Part shown: positions 17,778-26,364 of the stretch, piece after piece | Layout: each line of letters begins with the position of its first letter | Numbering within the stretch: the stretch's first letter is position 1 | Assembly: GCF_000196735.1 (NCBI RefSeq) | Contig: NC_014551.1 | Location: 239,501 to 303,500, forward strand | Direction of reading: 5' to 3' | From: Bacillus amyloliquefaciens DSM 7 = ATCC 23350 | Lineage (GTDB): Bacteria; Bacillota; Bacilli; Bacillales; Bacillaceae | DNA length: 64,000 nucleotides | Translations under genes and position numbers: made by a program | Notes under the pieces: model-generated | Told to the model about the DNA's origin: nothing | The model's input: the letters and a program-made list of their open reading frames with translations, nothing else | Databases searched by the model: none

Positions 17778-18716
17778 ATGGCTAAAAAAACGATGGGAAT
17801 ACATCATATTACAGCAATTGTCGGTCACCCTCAAGAGAATGCTGATTTCTACGCTGGAGTGCTGGGGCTGCGATTGGTCAAGCAAACGGTCAATTTTGAT
17901 GATCCGGGTACGTATCACCTTTATTTTGGGGATGAAGGCGGGAAGCCGGGAACAATCATCACATTCTTTCCGTGGGTGGACGCCCGTCAAGGCATCATTG
18001 GAGACGGACAGGTTGGCGTGACATCTTACGTCGTGCCAAGAGGTGCTATGTCATTTTGGGAAAAGAGACTTGAAAAGTTCAACGTGCCATACACAAAAAT
18101 CGAGCGTTTTGGAGAACAATATATAGAATTTGATGACCCGCATGGCCTGCATTTAGAAATCGCGGAAAGAGAAGCAGGGGGGACCAATACGTGGACTTTC
18201 GGAGATGTAACCCCGGATGTTGCCATTAAAGGCTTTGGCGGTGCAACCCTGTTATCAGCACAGCCTGAAAAAACAGGTGAATTGCTAGAAAACATCATGG
18301 GGCTTGAGCGAGTCGGCAAAGAAGGAGACTTCGTACGTTATCGTTCTGCCGGTGATATCGGAAATGTGATTGATCTTAAAATAACGCCTATCGGCCGCGG
18401 ACAAATGGGTGTCGGCACGGTCCATCACATCGCTTGGCGGGCTCAGGATGACGAAGATCAATTAGAATGGCAAAGATTCATTGCTGCGCACGGATATGGT
18501 GTGACTCCTGTTCAGGATAGAAACTATTTTAATGCGGTTTACTTCAGAGAACATGGGGAAATCTTATTTGAGATCGCAACTGATCCGCCGGGCTTTGCCC
18601 ATGATGAGTCACAAGAAACAATGGGCGGAAAATTGATGCTCTCTGAGCAGTATGAACCGCATCGGGCTCATATTGAACAAGGGCTGCTGCCGTTTGAAGT
18701 GAGAGAATTAGATTGA
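17778..18716 (+). CDS. mhqO: Ring-cleaving dioxygenase, glyoxalase superfamily (MhqO)
   Basis: A 312-residue protein of two vicinal-oxygen-chelate domains (about 1-150 and 155-312). Metal-ligand candidates are the histidine in GIHHITAI (about 8-9), the histidine of GTVHHIAWR (about 217-218) and the glutamate in EILFEIATDPPG (about 265). Relatives open the ring of hydroquinones and catechols, protecting the cell from quinone stress. It is 24 bases after mhqN and under the same MhqR operators. Confidence 0.9.
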   Translation: MAKKTMGIHHITAIVGHPQENADFYAGVLGLRLVKQTVNFDDPGTYHLYFGDEGGKPGTIITFFPWVDARQGIIGDGQVGVTSYVVPRGAMSFWEKRLEKFNVPYTKIERFGEQYIEFDDPHGLHLEIAEREAGGTNTWTFGDVTPDVAIKGFGGATLLSAQPEKTGELLENIMGLERVGKEGDFVRYRSAGDIGNVIDLKITPIGRGQMGVGTVHHIAWRAQDDEDQLEWQRFIAAHGYGVTPVQDRNYFNAVYFREHGEILFEIATDPPGFAHDESQETMGGKLMLSEQYEPHRAHIEQGLLPFEVRELD

Positions 18717-18847
18717 TTTATAGATGAACATGAAGCATGAAGAAAAATAAAAGACATACATTTAACAGATGTTTGCTGGAAGTGACCGTTGGTAAACAAG
18801 CTGCCTTGCAGCACATCATATAATATGAAAAATAAGGGGAGATAAAA

Positions 18848-19237
18848 ATGGAAGATGCAGGATTGTTGCTTATTCGAATCATGATTGGTGTGGTGTTTCT
18901 GTTTTATGGATCACAAAAATTATTTGGCTGGTTTGGCGGATACGGGATTAAAGGAACCGGACAATGGTTCGAGTCAATTGGAGTTAAACCAGGCAACGCC
19001 GCGGCCGCTTTATCAGGTCTCGGGGAACTCGCAAGCGGAATTTTATTTATTTTAGGTGTATTCCTCCCGCTTGGAGCTGCTATCATAACGATCATTATGT
19101 TAGGTGCCATTGTAAAAGTTCATGGAGCGAAAGGGTTTGCGAACGGTGCAGGCGGTTTTGAATATAACTTGGTGCTGATTGTAGTCTCCATCGGAGTTGC
19201 ACTCATCGGTTCAGGGGCGTACGCTGTGCATTTTTAA
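18848..19237 (+). CDS. mhqP: DoxX-family membrane protein MhqP
   Basis: A 129-residue protein with four predicted membrane segments and the DoxX-family pattern [20 protein letters not shown] at the N-terminus, then [14 protein letters not shown]. DoxX proteins often accompany quinone- and thiol-stress genes. It is the third gene of the mhq set; a 131-base gap without a terminator separates it from mhqO. It ends in a strong terminator. Confidence 0.88.
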   Translation: MEDAGLLLIRIMIGVVFLFYGSQKLFGWFGGYGIKGTGQWFESIGVKPGNAAAALSGLGELASGILFILGVFLPLGAAIITIIMLGAIVKVHGAKGFANGAGGFEYNLVLIVVSIGVALIGSGAYAVHF

Positions 19238-19248
19238 TATAAGTATCT

Positions 19249-19283
19249 AAGAACAGTTACCGAAAAGCGGTAACTGTTCTTTC
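19249..19283 (+). terminator. Terminator after mhqP
   Basis: A 14-bp perfect stem, AAGAACAGTTACCG (19249-19262) and its complement (19268-19281), loop AAAAG, then a short, interrupted T-run. Confidence 0.85.
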
Positions 19284-19422
19284 GTTTTGGAATTTTAAGC
19301 ATCATTTGCGGGTGCTCTGCAAAGCAAAAAAACGGATATGATCAATATAAATGTGTATAGTGAATGTACGAGTATTGATGAGTTTGGTCATGAAAGACGA
19401 GCCGATTTGAAGGAGGGTTTTG

Positions 19423-19761
19423 ATGAAAGAGCTGACAGACTTACATTCATTAGATTCTATCGAGAATTTTATTAAACAGCATCAATTCAGTTTTATCTAC
19501 ATTTCAAGGCCCGCCTGTACAGTATGTCACGCTGTTCTGCCGCAGCTCAGAAAAGTATTGGATCAGTTTCTAAAAATCAAATTGGGGCATATCAATGCTG
19601 ACGAGGTAGAAGAGGTTGCCGGCAGATTTTCAGTCTTCACTGTCCCCGTGCTTCTTTTGTTCATTGATGGGACTGAGTTTCTGAGAGAAGCCCGCTTCGT
19701 TCATTTTGAACAGCTCGAAGAAAGGCTGAAAAGGGTTTATCAGTTATATCAAGATGTATAA
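19423..19761 (+). CDS. ydfQ: Thioredoxin-like protein YdfQ
   Basis: A 112-residue thioredoxin-fold protein. The redox motif is CTVC (in RPACTVCHAVLP, about 30-41), and the cis-proline is in FTVPVLLLF (about 76). It has no signal peptide, so it acts in the cytoplasm. ATG 19423 follows AGGAGGG and is preferred over the TTG one codon earlier. It follows mhqP as in B. subtilis. IS relic copy B begins inside its terminator (AAAAAGCCCCCTTTAAGGGG at 19782-19801). Confidence 0.85.
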   Translation: MKELTDLHSLDSIENFIKQHQFSFIYISRPACTVCHAVLPQLRKVLDQFLKIKLGHINADEVEEVAGRFSVFTVPVLLLFIDGTEFLREARFVHFEQLEERLKRVYQLYQDV

Positions 19762-19803
19762 AGCGTTTATACTTTACAAATAAAAAGCCCCCTTTAAGGG
19801 GAT

Positions 19804-20480
19804 CAGGCTGTCGAGAAAATCTCGACAGCCTTTATTTTTTCCTTAAAATATCCATTCCCCTGTCATAAAATAAAAGAAAGAATTTGTTCTGCTTGACCAA
19901 CTTGTCGAAGAGGATCACCTGCTTTGAAAAATTGATAAATACATAGACGTTACCGCCCTACCCGAGGGTTGTTTCCAAAATTGAAATTTCATTATGACAG
20001 TGAACAAGACAGATCCATTTGTCTAAATCACCAAACGCTTACATACGCAGCAACTGACCGAAAAGGATATCGATCATATAAATCAAATCCTGAAATCTGT
20101 TCCGCATGCCCATTCTCGAACAATGCACAAGATCAAAGAACCACCAAAAGGTCATCACCCGACATGTATGGGAGGATGATAAAGAAAAGGTCAGACAAAA
20201 TCGTTTGTCTGTTTCAGGAAAAAACCTCTGCAAAAAAAGAAAAAATCGAGCGAAGCTTTGCAGATTCAAAACAGATGCTTCGCTATTGCTGGTTGGGAAA
20301 ACAAAATGTGAGGGAACAAGTTCTCCTCACAGCCGCATGCCAGAACATGAAGAAGATTGCCGCATACCTAGCCAAGGCATGTGGGAGTGCTTTTTCTGCA
20401 CCTGAAATCAAATGAATATGGAAAGAAACAGTACAAAACAAAAAAGCTTGTAGAAAAAACATCATTTTCTCTACAAGCTG
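19804..20480 (+). mobile_element. IS1182-like element remnant, copy B
   Basis: A 677-bp relic with the same end hairpins as copy A: GGCTGTCGAGA with TCTCGACAGCC at the left, and AAGCTTGTAGAAAAA with its partner at the right. Inside are IS1182-type transposase pieces in several frames: N-terminal EFVLLDQLVEEDHLL, then FHYDSEQDRSICLNHQTLTY, a CSACPF zinc-like segment, KVITRHVWEDDKEKVRQNRL, and the C-terminal core EKIERSFADSK with REQVLLTAACQNMKKIAAYL. The catalytic N-terminal half is mostly gone and frames are broken, so it cannot move itself. Confidence 0.8.
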
Positions 20481-20499
20481 AAGGCCGTTATCCGGCCTT
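20481..20499. repeat. Right copy of the 19-bp duplicated terminator hairpin
   Basis: Identical to 15429-15447, but here followed by TTTTTGCG, the T-run of a terminator. It ends the inserted block and now serves as a terminator shared with convergent ycbP (stop at 20507). Confidence 0.75.
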
Positions 20500-20506
20500 T
20501 TTTGCG

Positions 20507-20890
20507 TTATTCAGATCGGGGCTCTAAAAAACGGGACCCGCCCAAGTCTTTTCTCATCAGATAGATATGGAAAAAGTATTCTCCGACAGCAATGATGATG
20601 GCGGAAATAAGAGCGGCAAACGCCAGTCTTCCTCCTGAAATGCCCATGGACAGCGGCATTCCCATCAGCCATACAACAAGAAACGCGATTCCGAAATCAG
20701 CGGACGCCGCCGTAATGTTATTCCATCTTGGCAGCACGTAAAGATCGCCCGTAAAGTAGGAAACGGCTCCCAACACAATGGTCATCAGCAGCACGTCGCC
20801 GAATGTAAAGCGGAAACCTAAGCCCAGTATCAGATACAGAATAATGATGGTCATAATGCCTTTAATGGCAAGCGCTTTAATGTGCTCCAT
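20507..20890 (-). CDS. ycbP: DUF2512 membrane protein YcbP
   Basis: A 127-residue membrane protein with four predicted helices (about 5-28, 33-50, 60-80, 85-108) and a charged tail. It belongs to the DUF2512 family of small Bacillus membrane proteins without known function. It is divergent from cwlJ across about 150 bases. ATG 20890 has GGAGGAATT-type ribosome site upstream. Confidence 0.85.
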   Translation of the reverse strand: MEHIKALAIKGIMTIIILYLILGLGFRFTFGDVLLMTIVLGAVSYFTGDLYVLPRWNNITAASADFGIAFLVVWLMGMPLSMGISGGRLAFAALISAIIIAVGEYFFHIYLMRKDLGGSRFLEPRSE

Positions 20891-21043
20891 GCGAATTCCT
20901 CCTTATGGAAATCATGTTAGTATGTTTCCTCATCATGTGAAATATAAACCTTTTTTTCGTGAACATTTGTTTTCTGGCTTTTGTCTGTCATCACTAGGCC
21001 GCGGCTGAATATGATGAAAGGAGTAAAAACGGGAGGTGTCATG

Positions 21044-21472
21044 ATGGCAGTCGTAAAAGCGTCGAGCGCCGATGTCGATCTAATGGCAAGGCTGCTCAGG
21101 GCGGAAGCGGAAGGCGAAGGAAAGCAGGGAATGCTGCTGGTCGGCAATGTGGGAATCAATCGGGTGCGGGCGAATTGTTCTGATTTTAAAGGCCTGCGCA
21201 CCATTAGGCAGATGGTATTTCAGCCGCACGCGTTTGAAGCGGTGACTCACGGATACTTTTACCAGAGGCCGCGCGAATCCGAGCGGAGGCTTGCCCGCCG
21301 GACGATTAATGGTGAACGGTTTTGGCCGGCTAAATTCAGTCTGTGGTATTTTAAGCCGCCGGGAGACTGCCCGCCGACTTGGTATAATCAGCCGTTTGTC
21401 GGCAGATTCAAGTCCCACTGCTTCTATCAGCCGACAGGCGAAACATGCGAAAACGTGTACAATACATTTTAA
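21044..21472 (+). CDS. cwlJ: Spore cortex-lytic enzyme CwlJ
   Basis: A 142-residue cell wall hydrolase of the SleB/CwlJ type. It degrades spore cortex during germination, acting on muramic-lactam peptidoglycan, and is laid down in the coat by the mother cell. Family features are DLMARLLRAEAEGEGKQGML with the catalytic glutamate (about 23), NVGINRV, and the C-terminal FKSHCFYQP with the YNQPF segment. There is no signal peptide, as expected for a coat-associated enzyme. The second ATG (21044) matches MAVV of B. subtilis; ATG 21041 is one codon earlier. Confidence 0.93.
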   Translation: MAVVKASSADVDLMARLLRAEAEGEGKQGMLLVGNVGINRVRANCSDFKGLRTIRQMVFQPHAFEAVTHGYFYQRPRESERRLARRTINGERFWPAKFSLWYFKPPGDCPPTWYNQPFVGRFKSHCFYQPTGETCENVYNTF

Positions 21473-21481
21473 TCCCGGATG

Positions 21482-21511
21482 CACCGTTCTTGGAATGAAC
21501 GGTGTTTTTTT
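21482..21511 (+). terminator. Terminator after cwlJ
   Basis: Stem CACCGTTC (21482-21489) and GAACGGTG (21497-21504), then seven Ts. Confidence 0.88.
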
Positions 21512-21651
21512 AATTTCTTGGGAAGAAAAATAGGAACAAAGTGCGCTTGACGGATGAAAAGCCAAAAAGAAACAGAGGGGGATTTCTCCCGGCTGGGCAA
21601 AGGTTTGTCGAAACAATGTGAAAAATGTCTCCCGCCGTTCATTTTCCGGCC

Positions 21652-21702
21652 TTACAAATCCTTCACACTCTTCATAGCGGTTTAACATTTCTTTTTTATA
21701 AT
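21652..21702 (+). promoter_or_regulatory. PhoP box and promoter for phoD-tatAD-tatCD
   Basis: Four hexamers close to TT(A/C/T)ACA lie at 21652 (TTACAA), 21662 (TTCACA), 21671 (TTCATA) and 21682 (TTAACA), spaced 9-11 bases. They end just before a perfect TATAAT (21697-21702). This is the usual form of a Bacillus PhoP-activated promoter, in which the box replaces the -35. Confidence 0.8.
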
Positions 21703-21735
21703 GAGGGCGATCAATGAGAAGAAAGGGGAACTGAC

Positions 21736-23487
21736 ATGACACATGACGGCCGTTTAGATGAATGGATCAAGGAATTGGAGAACAAAAGCTTTCAGAACAA
21801 TACGTTTGACCGCCGCGCATTTATACAGGGCGCGGGGAAAATCGCCGGCCTTTCCCTCGGGTTAGCGATCGCGCAATCCATCGGCGCGTTTGAAGTGAAT
21901 GCCGCTCCGAAATTTTCTAACTATCCGTTCACCCTCGGCGTAGCTTCCGGCGACCCGCTGTCTGACAGCGTCATTCTCTGGACGCGTCTTGCCCCGGACC
22001 CGCTGAATGGGGGCGGCATGCCGAAGCAGGCTGTGCCGGTAAATTGGGAAATCGCCACTGATGAACATTTCCGCCATATCGTCAAACGCGGAACGGAGAT
22101 GGCCAAGCCGAATCTCGGACACTCCGTCCATGTCGAAGCGGACGGGCTCAAGCCCAATAAAGTGTACTATTACCGGTTTAAAAGCGGGCATGAGCTCAGC
22201 CCCGTCGGCCGGACGAAAACGCTACCCGCCCCCGGTGCTGACGTGTCCGCCATGACGTTTGCGTTTGCCTCATGCCAGCAGTATGAACACGGCTATTATA
22301 CGGCGTATAAGCATATGGCGAAGGAAAAGCTTGATCTTGTCTTCCATCTCGGAGATTACATTTATGAATACGGACCGAATGAATATGTGTCAAAAACGGG
22401 GAATGTCAGGACGCACAGCAGCGCCGAAGTGTATACACTGGCAGATTACCGCAACCGTCACGCCCAATACCGCTCTGATGCCAATCTGAAAGCCGCCCAC
22501 GCCGCATTTCCGTGGGTCGTGACATGGGACGATCATGAGGTGGAAAACAATTATGCCAATGTCATCCCTGAAAAAGGCCAATCGGTTGAAGCGTTTGTGC
22601 TCAGACGGGCCGCAGCTTATCAGGCTTATTATGAACACATGCCGCTCAGGCGCATGTCACTGCCGAACGGTCCTGATATGCGGCTGTACAGGCAATTCTC
22701 ATATGGCAATTTAGCCTCGTTTAATGTGCTTGATACAAGACAGTACAGAGATGACCAGGCCAACGGAGACGGGAATAAGCCCCCTTCTGATGAGTGGAGA
22801 GACCCGAAACGCACATTGATGGGGACAGAGCAGGAGCAATGGCTGTTCGAAAATTTAGCCGCCTCAAAAGCGAAGTGGAATGTGCTGGCGCAGCAAATCT
22901 TTTTCGCGCAATGGAATTTCGGAACAACCGCCAATCCGATATTCAGCATGGATTCATGGGACGGCTACCCGGCTCAGCGGGAGCGGGTCATCAATTTTAT
23001 AAAAAGCAAAAATCTGAACAATGTCATCGTGCTGACGGGTGATGTTCATGCAAGCTGGGCGTCAAACCTGCATACCGATTTTAATCAAACGAATTCAAAG
23101 ATTTTCGGAGCCGAATTCGTCGGGACTTCCATTACATCTGGAGGAAACGGGGCGGATAAACGGGCCGATACGGATCAGATCTTAAAACAAAACCTGCACA
23201 TCAAGTTTTTTAACGATTATCGCGGCTATGTCCGCTGTACGGTGACGCCCGCCCAATGGAGAGCGGATTACAGAGTGGTGCCGTATGTGACGGAGCCGGG
23301 GGCTGAGGTATCCACACGGGCTTCCTTCATTTATCAGAAAGACCAGACGGGGATTCGGAAGGTCTCTCAAAACGCGGTTGCGGGAGGCTTAAAGCAGTCA
23401 AACGAAGTGGAAGAGGATCGATTCTTCGCCCATAACAATGCGCACGAAAAGCAAATGAGAAAGAAACGGGCCAAAATCTCACAATAA
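21736..23487 (+). CDS. phoD: Secreted alkaline phosphatase/phosphodiesterase PhoD
   Basis: A 583-residue enzyme that frees phosphate from esters, including wall teichoic acid, under phosphate starvation. The N-terminus carries a twin-arginine signal, DRRAFIQGAGKIAGLSLGL (residues about 26-44), with a likely cut after FEVNA. The PhoD core has ASCQQYEHGYYTAY, HLGDYIYEYG, WDDHEVENNY and LTGDVHASW, which hold the metal ligands. Its dedicated Tat translocase genes follow directly. Confidence 0.95.
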   Translation: MTHDGRLDEWIKELENKSFQNNTFDRRAFIQGAGKIAGLSLGLAIAQSIGAFEVNAAPKFSNYPFTLGVASGDPLSDSVILWTRLAPDPLNGGGMPKQAVPVNWEIATDEHFRHIVKRGTEMAKPNLGHSVHVEADGLKPNKVYYYRFKSGHELSPVGRTKTLPAPGADVSAMTFAFASCQQYEHGYYTAYKHMAKEKLDLVFHLGDYIYEYGPNEYVSKTGNVRTHSSAEVYTLADYRNRHAQYRSDANLKAAHAAFPWVVTWDDHEVENNYANVIPEKGQSVEAFVLRRAAAYQAYYEHMPLRRMSLPNGPDMRLYRQFSYGNLASFNVLDTRQYRDDQANGDGNKPPSDEWRDPKRTLMGTEQEQWLFENLAASKAKWNVLAQQIFFAQWNFGTTANPIFSMDSWDGYPAQRERVINFIKSKNLNNVIVLTGDVHASWASNLHTDFNQTNSKIFGAEFVGTSITSGGNGADKRADTDQILKQNLHIKFFNDYRGYVRCTVTPAQWRADYRVVPYVTEPGAEVSTRASFIYQKDQTGIRKVSQNAVAGGLKQSNEVEEDRFFAHNNAHEKQMRKKRAKISQ

Positions 23488-23499
23488 GGGGGCACACTC

Positions 23500-23697
23500 A
23501 TGTTTTCAAATATCGGCATTCCCGGGTTAATCCTGATCTTCGTCATCGCTCTCATCATTTTCGGACCTTCAAAGCTTCCGGAAATTGGCCGTGCAGCCGG
23601 CCGGACGCTGCTTGAATTTAAAAGCGCCGCAAAAACACTGGTCTCAAATGAAGAGCCGGACAAGCAGACGGCTGAGAAAGATAAAACGGCAGGCTGA
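23500..23697 (+). CDS. tatAD: Sec-independent translocase subunit TatAd
   Basis: A 65-residue TatA-type protein: a short N-terminus, one hydrophobic helix ([14 protein letters not shown]), the FG-P hinge ([13 protein letters not shown]) and an amphipathic helix, then a charged tail. With TatCd it forms the minimal Tat system that exports PhoD. It begins 12 bases after the phoD stop. Confidence 0.93.
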   Translation: MFSNIGIPGLILIFVIALIIFGPSKLPEIGRAAGRTLLEFKSAAKTLVSNEEPDKQTAEKDKTAG

Positions 23698-23760
23698 ATC
23701 ATGACACGGGGGCAGACGAATCCGCTTCTGCCCCTTCTTTCATATAAGGAGGATGTACGA

Positions 23761-24486
23761 TTGGATAAAAAAGAAACCCACTTGATCGGGCATTTAGAGG
23801 AAATCCGGCAGCGTCTCATTAAAACCGTCATCGCCTTTCTCGTGTTTTTTATCGGCGCCTGCTGGTTTGTACAGGATATTTATGACTGGCTGATCAAGGA
23901 TTTGCCTGGCAGACTGGCCGTTTTAGGCCCGAGCGAGATTTTATGGGTGTACATGATGATTGCGGGAATTTGCGCCATTACGGCAACGATTCCGGTTGCC
24001 GCCTTTCAGCTCTGGCGTTTTACGGCGCCGGCCTTGACCGCGTTTGAACGCCGCGCCGCTTTGCTTTACATTCCGGGGCTTTCCGTTTTGTTTATCATCG
24101 GAATTTCCTTCGGGTATTTTGTGCTCTTTCCGATTGTGCTCGGATTTTTAACACAATTATCCGCCGGCCACTTTGACATGGTATTTACGGCGGATAAGTA
24201 TTTTACCTTTATGCTTAATCTTACATTGCCGTTCGGGTTTTTGTTTGAAATGCCTCTGGCCGTCATGTTTCTGACGCGTCTGGGGATCGTAAACCCAACC
24301 CGGCTGGCGAAGGCGAGAAAGCTTTCGTATTTTTTGCTGATCGTTGTCTCGGTGCTGATTACGCCGCCGGATTTTATGTCTGACTTTCTCGTCATGATTC
24401 CGCTGCTCGTCCTCTACGAAATCAGTGTGACGCTGTCCCGCATCGTTTACCGAAAGAAATGGGCCGAGACGCCGTCTGCCGCTTAG
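23761..24486 (+). CDS. tatCD: Sec-independent translocase subunit TatCd
   Basis: A 241-residue membrane protein with six helices. The TatC hallmarks are the N-terminal HLEEIRQRLIKT, the first-loop region ending in LGPSEI, FxxPxL-type segments and FGFLFEMPLAV (about 158-168). It reads the twin-arginine signal. TTG 23761, nine bases after AAGGAGG, gives MDKKETHLIGHLEE as in B. subtilis; an upstream in-frame ATG at 23701 would add 20 unlikely residues. It overlaps convergent pcp by 4 bases. Confidence 0.93.
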   Translation: MDKKETHLIGHLEEIRQRLIKTVIAFLVFFIGACWFVQDIYDWLIKDLPGRLAVLGPSEILWVYMMIAGICAITATIPVAAFQLWRFTAPALTAFERRAALLYIPGLSVLFIIGISFGYFVLFPIVLGFLTQLSAGHFDMVFTADKYFTFMLNLTLPFGFLFEMPLAVMFLTRLGIVNPTRLAKARKLSYFLLIVVSVLITPPDFMSDFLVMIPLLVLYEISVTLSRIVYRKKWAETPSAA

Positions 24487-25133
24487 TGAAGCTCGCCTCC
24501 GCCGGTCTCAATATCGTCCTCATGCACCGCGGCGGTCACCGCGGCGATTTTGAGCGCTTTTGTGATGTGATCAAGGCTGAGGCTCGGCGCGGATTTCTGC
24601 AAGGTTTGCTCTGGAATGTACGGGATGTGTATAAACCCGCCACGGATGTGCGGATGATGACGGCTGATTTCATCCATCAGCCCGTAAAAGAGATGATTGC
24701 ATACAAACGTCCCCGCCGTGTAGGATACAGCCGCGGGAATGCCTTCTTTTTTAATCTCCTCAACGATCCGTTTGATCGGAAGGCCGGTCCAATAGGCTGC
24801 GGGACCGCCTTGAGAAATGTCTTCCCCGACAGGCTGGTTTCCTTCGTTATCCGGTATGCGCGCTTCATTCAGATTGATCGCGACCCGTTCCGGCGTGATC
24901 TGCATTCTGCCGCCCGCCTGTCCGACACAGATGATAATGTCAGGCTGATGTTTCTTTATCGCCTCGCGCAGCACGGCAAGGGACTTGTAAAAAACGGTCG
25001 GAACTTGTTCGGATACGATAGAGGCGGGGCCTTCAGCGGCACCATTCAGCCGTTTGACCGCTTCCCATGAAGGATTGACCGTCTCCCCGCCAAAGGGGTC
25101 AAAGCCTGTAAGCAATACTTTTTTCTCCATCAA
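24483..25133 (-). CDS. pcp: Pyrrolidone-carboxylate peptidase
   Basis: A 216-residue cysteine peptidase (family C15) that removes N-terminal pyroglutamate from peptides. It starts with the family's LLTGFDPFGGETVNPSW. The catalytic glutamate is in ERVAINLNEARIPDN (about 80), the cysteine in SYTAGTFVCNHLFYGL (about 143) and the histidine in GGFIHIPYIPEQ (about 167). It is cytoplasmic and stands alone. Confidence 0.93.
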   Translation of the reverse strand: MMEKKVLLTGFDPFGGETVNPSWEAVKRLNGAAEGPASIVSEQVPTVFYKSLAVLREAIKKHQPDIIICVGQAGGRMQITPERVAINLNEARIPDNEGNQPVGEDISQGGPAAYWTGLPIKRIVEEIKKEGIPAAVSYTAGTFVCNHLFYGLMDEISRHHPHIRGGFIHIPYIPEQTLQKSAPSLSLDHITKALKIAAVTAAVHEDDIETGGGELH

Positions 25134-25202
25134 AAAACCCTCCTTTTCTTTTTACCATACTCTATAATGGACATATATTCCTGCCGAAGGGGGAAACATG
25201 TC

Positions 25203-26330
25203 TTGAATTCGCCTCTACTGCAATACCGATCTGTATTTCCGGTGCTCCAAACACATACGATGCTCGCGAGCTGCTCTCAAAGCGCTCTTGCCCGGCCGGT
25301 GTCAAAAGCGATAACCGATTATCAGGAAAGCCTGCTTCAGTACGGAGGAAATTGGGAGGAAGCCATCGGCCGCATGGAGCAGGCAAGATGTGAGTTTGCG
25401 AAATTGATCGGCGCCCAGCCTGAAGAAATTGCCGTTTTACCTTCAGTAACGGCTGCCGCCTCTGCCGTCGTTTCCGCTTTACCAGATTGCCGAAAGAAAC
25501 AGGCGGTGTATACGGAATTGGATTTTCCGGCGATCGCTCACATTCTGAAGGCTCAGACTGGGATGGAGCTTTCAGTGATTCCGTCTGAAGAAGGAATGAT
25601 TCCGCTAGAGCGGTATGAGACGTATATTACGGAGCAGACGCTTTTCACCTGTGTGCCCCATGTGTCATTTACATCCGGTTTTGTCCAGGATATCAAGCGC
25701 ATTGCGGAGATATCCGCAAAGAAGGGATCGCTTCTTTTTGTCGATGCTTATCAATCGGCGGGGCATGTCCCGATTGATGTGAACGAGTGGGGAGTTGATA
25801 TGCTGGCCGCGGGTGCGAGAAAGTATATGCTCGGCATACCGGGGACGGCGTTTCTTTATGTCAGAAAGGAACTTGCCGAACAACTGAATCCGAAAGTCAC
25901 CGGGTGGTTCGGGCAGCAGCGGGCGTCGATGCTGGATTTGACCCATTTTTCTTATGCTGACGGAGCCAAACGCTTCGAGACCGGAACCCCGGCATTTATC
26001 AGCATATATGCGGCACAGGCGGCTTTATCCCTTTTAAACGATATCGGCACAGATTACATTCATCAAGAAGTAAAAAAACTCAGCGCATTTGGGTACGAAT
26101 ACGCTTCTGAAAAAGGGCTGCGCCTCGCAGGCCCGACGTCTGCCGATGACAGGCCCGGCATGATTTCCATATGGGATGAAAAAGCGGCGGAAACGGCTTC
26201 GTTTTTGAAACGGAAAAACATCGTAGGCGCGCTCAGCGGGCAAATCATCCGGCTGGCGCCGCATTTCTATAACACGGCCGATGACCTTATTTATGCGATT
26301 GATGAACTGGCTAAAGCGCGCGGTATATAA
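25203..26330 (+). CDS. ycbU: Class V aminotransferase-like protein YcbU
   Basis: A PLP-dependent class V (NifS/CsdA fold) enzyme of about 375 residues, substrate unknown. The PLP lysine lies in DMLAAGARKYMLGIPGTAFLYV (residues about 200-221), the cofactor aspartate in LLFVDAYQSAGHVPID, and PHVSFTSGFVQDI is the typical pre-loop. TTG 25203 is the likely start, nine bases after AAGGGGG; the frame is open to an ATG at 25167 that lacks such a site. It is divergent from pcp. Confidence 0.82.
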   Translation: MNSPLLQYRSVFPVLQTHTMLASCSQSALARPVSKAITDYQESLLQYGGNWEEAIGRMEQARCEFAKLIGAQPEEIAVLPSVTAAASAVVSALPDCRKKQAVYTELDFPAIAHILKAQTGMELSVIPSEEGMIPLERYETYITEQTLFTCVPHVSFTSGFVQDIKRIAEISAKKGSLLFVDAYQSAGHVPIDVNEWGVDMLAAGARKYMLGIPGTAFLYVRKELAEQLNPKVTGWFGQQRASMLDLTHFSYADGAKRFETGTPAFISIYAAQAALSLLNDIGTDYIHQEVKKLSAFGYEYASEKGLRLAGPTSADDRPGMISIWDEKAAETASFLKRKNIVGALSGQIIRLAPHFYNTADDLIYAIDELAKARGI

Positions 26331-26364
26331 AAAACAGCAGACTCATGGAGAGTCTGCTGTTTTC
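26331..26364. terminator. Terminator between ycbU and lmrB
   Basis: AAAACAGCAGACT (26331-26343) and its complement from 26351 to 26363; works for both convergent genes. Confidence 0.85.

Noticed and set aside
21080-21742. 220-residue minus-strand ORF across cwlJ and the phoD promoter
   Set aside because: It runs over the cwlJ terminator and PhoP box and has no plausible start signal.
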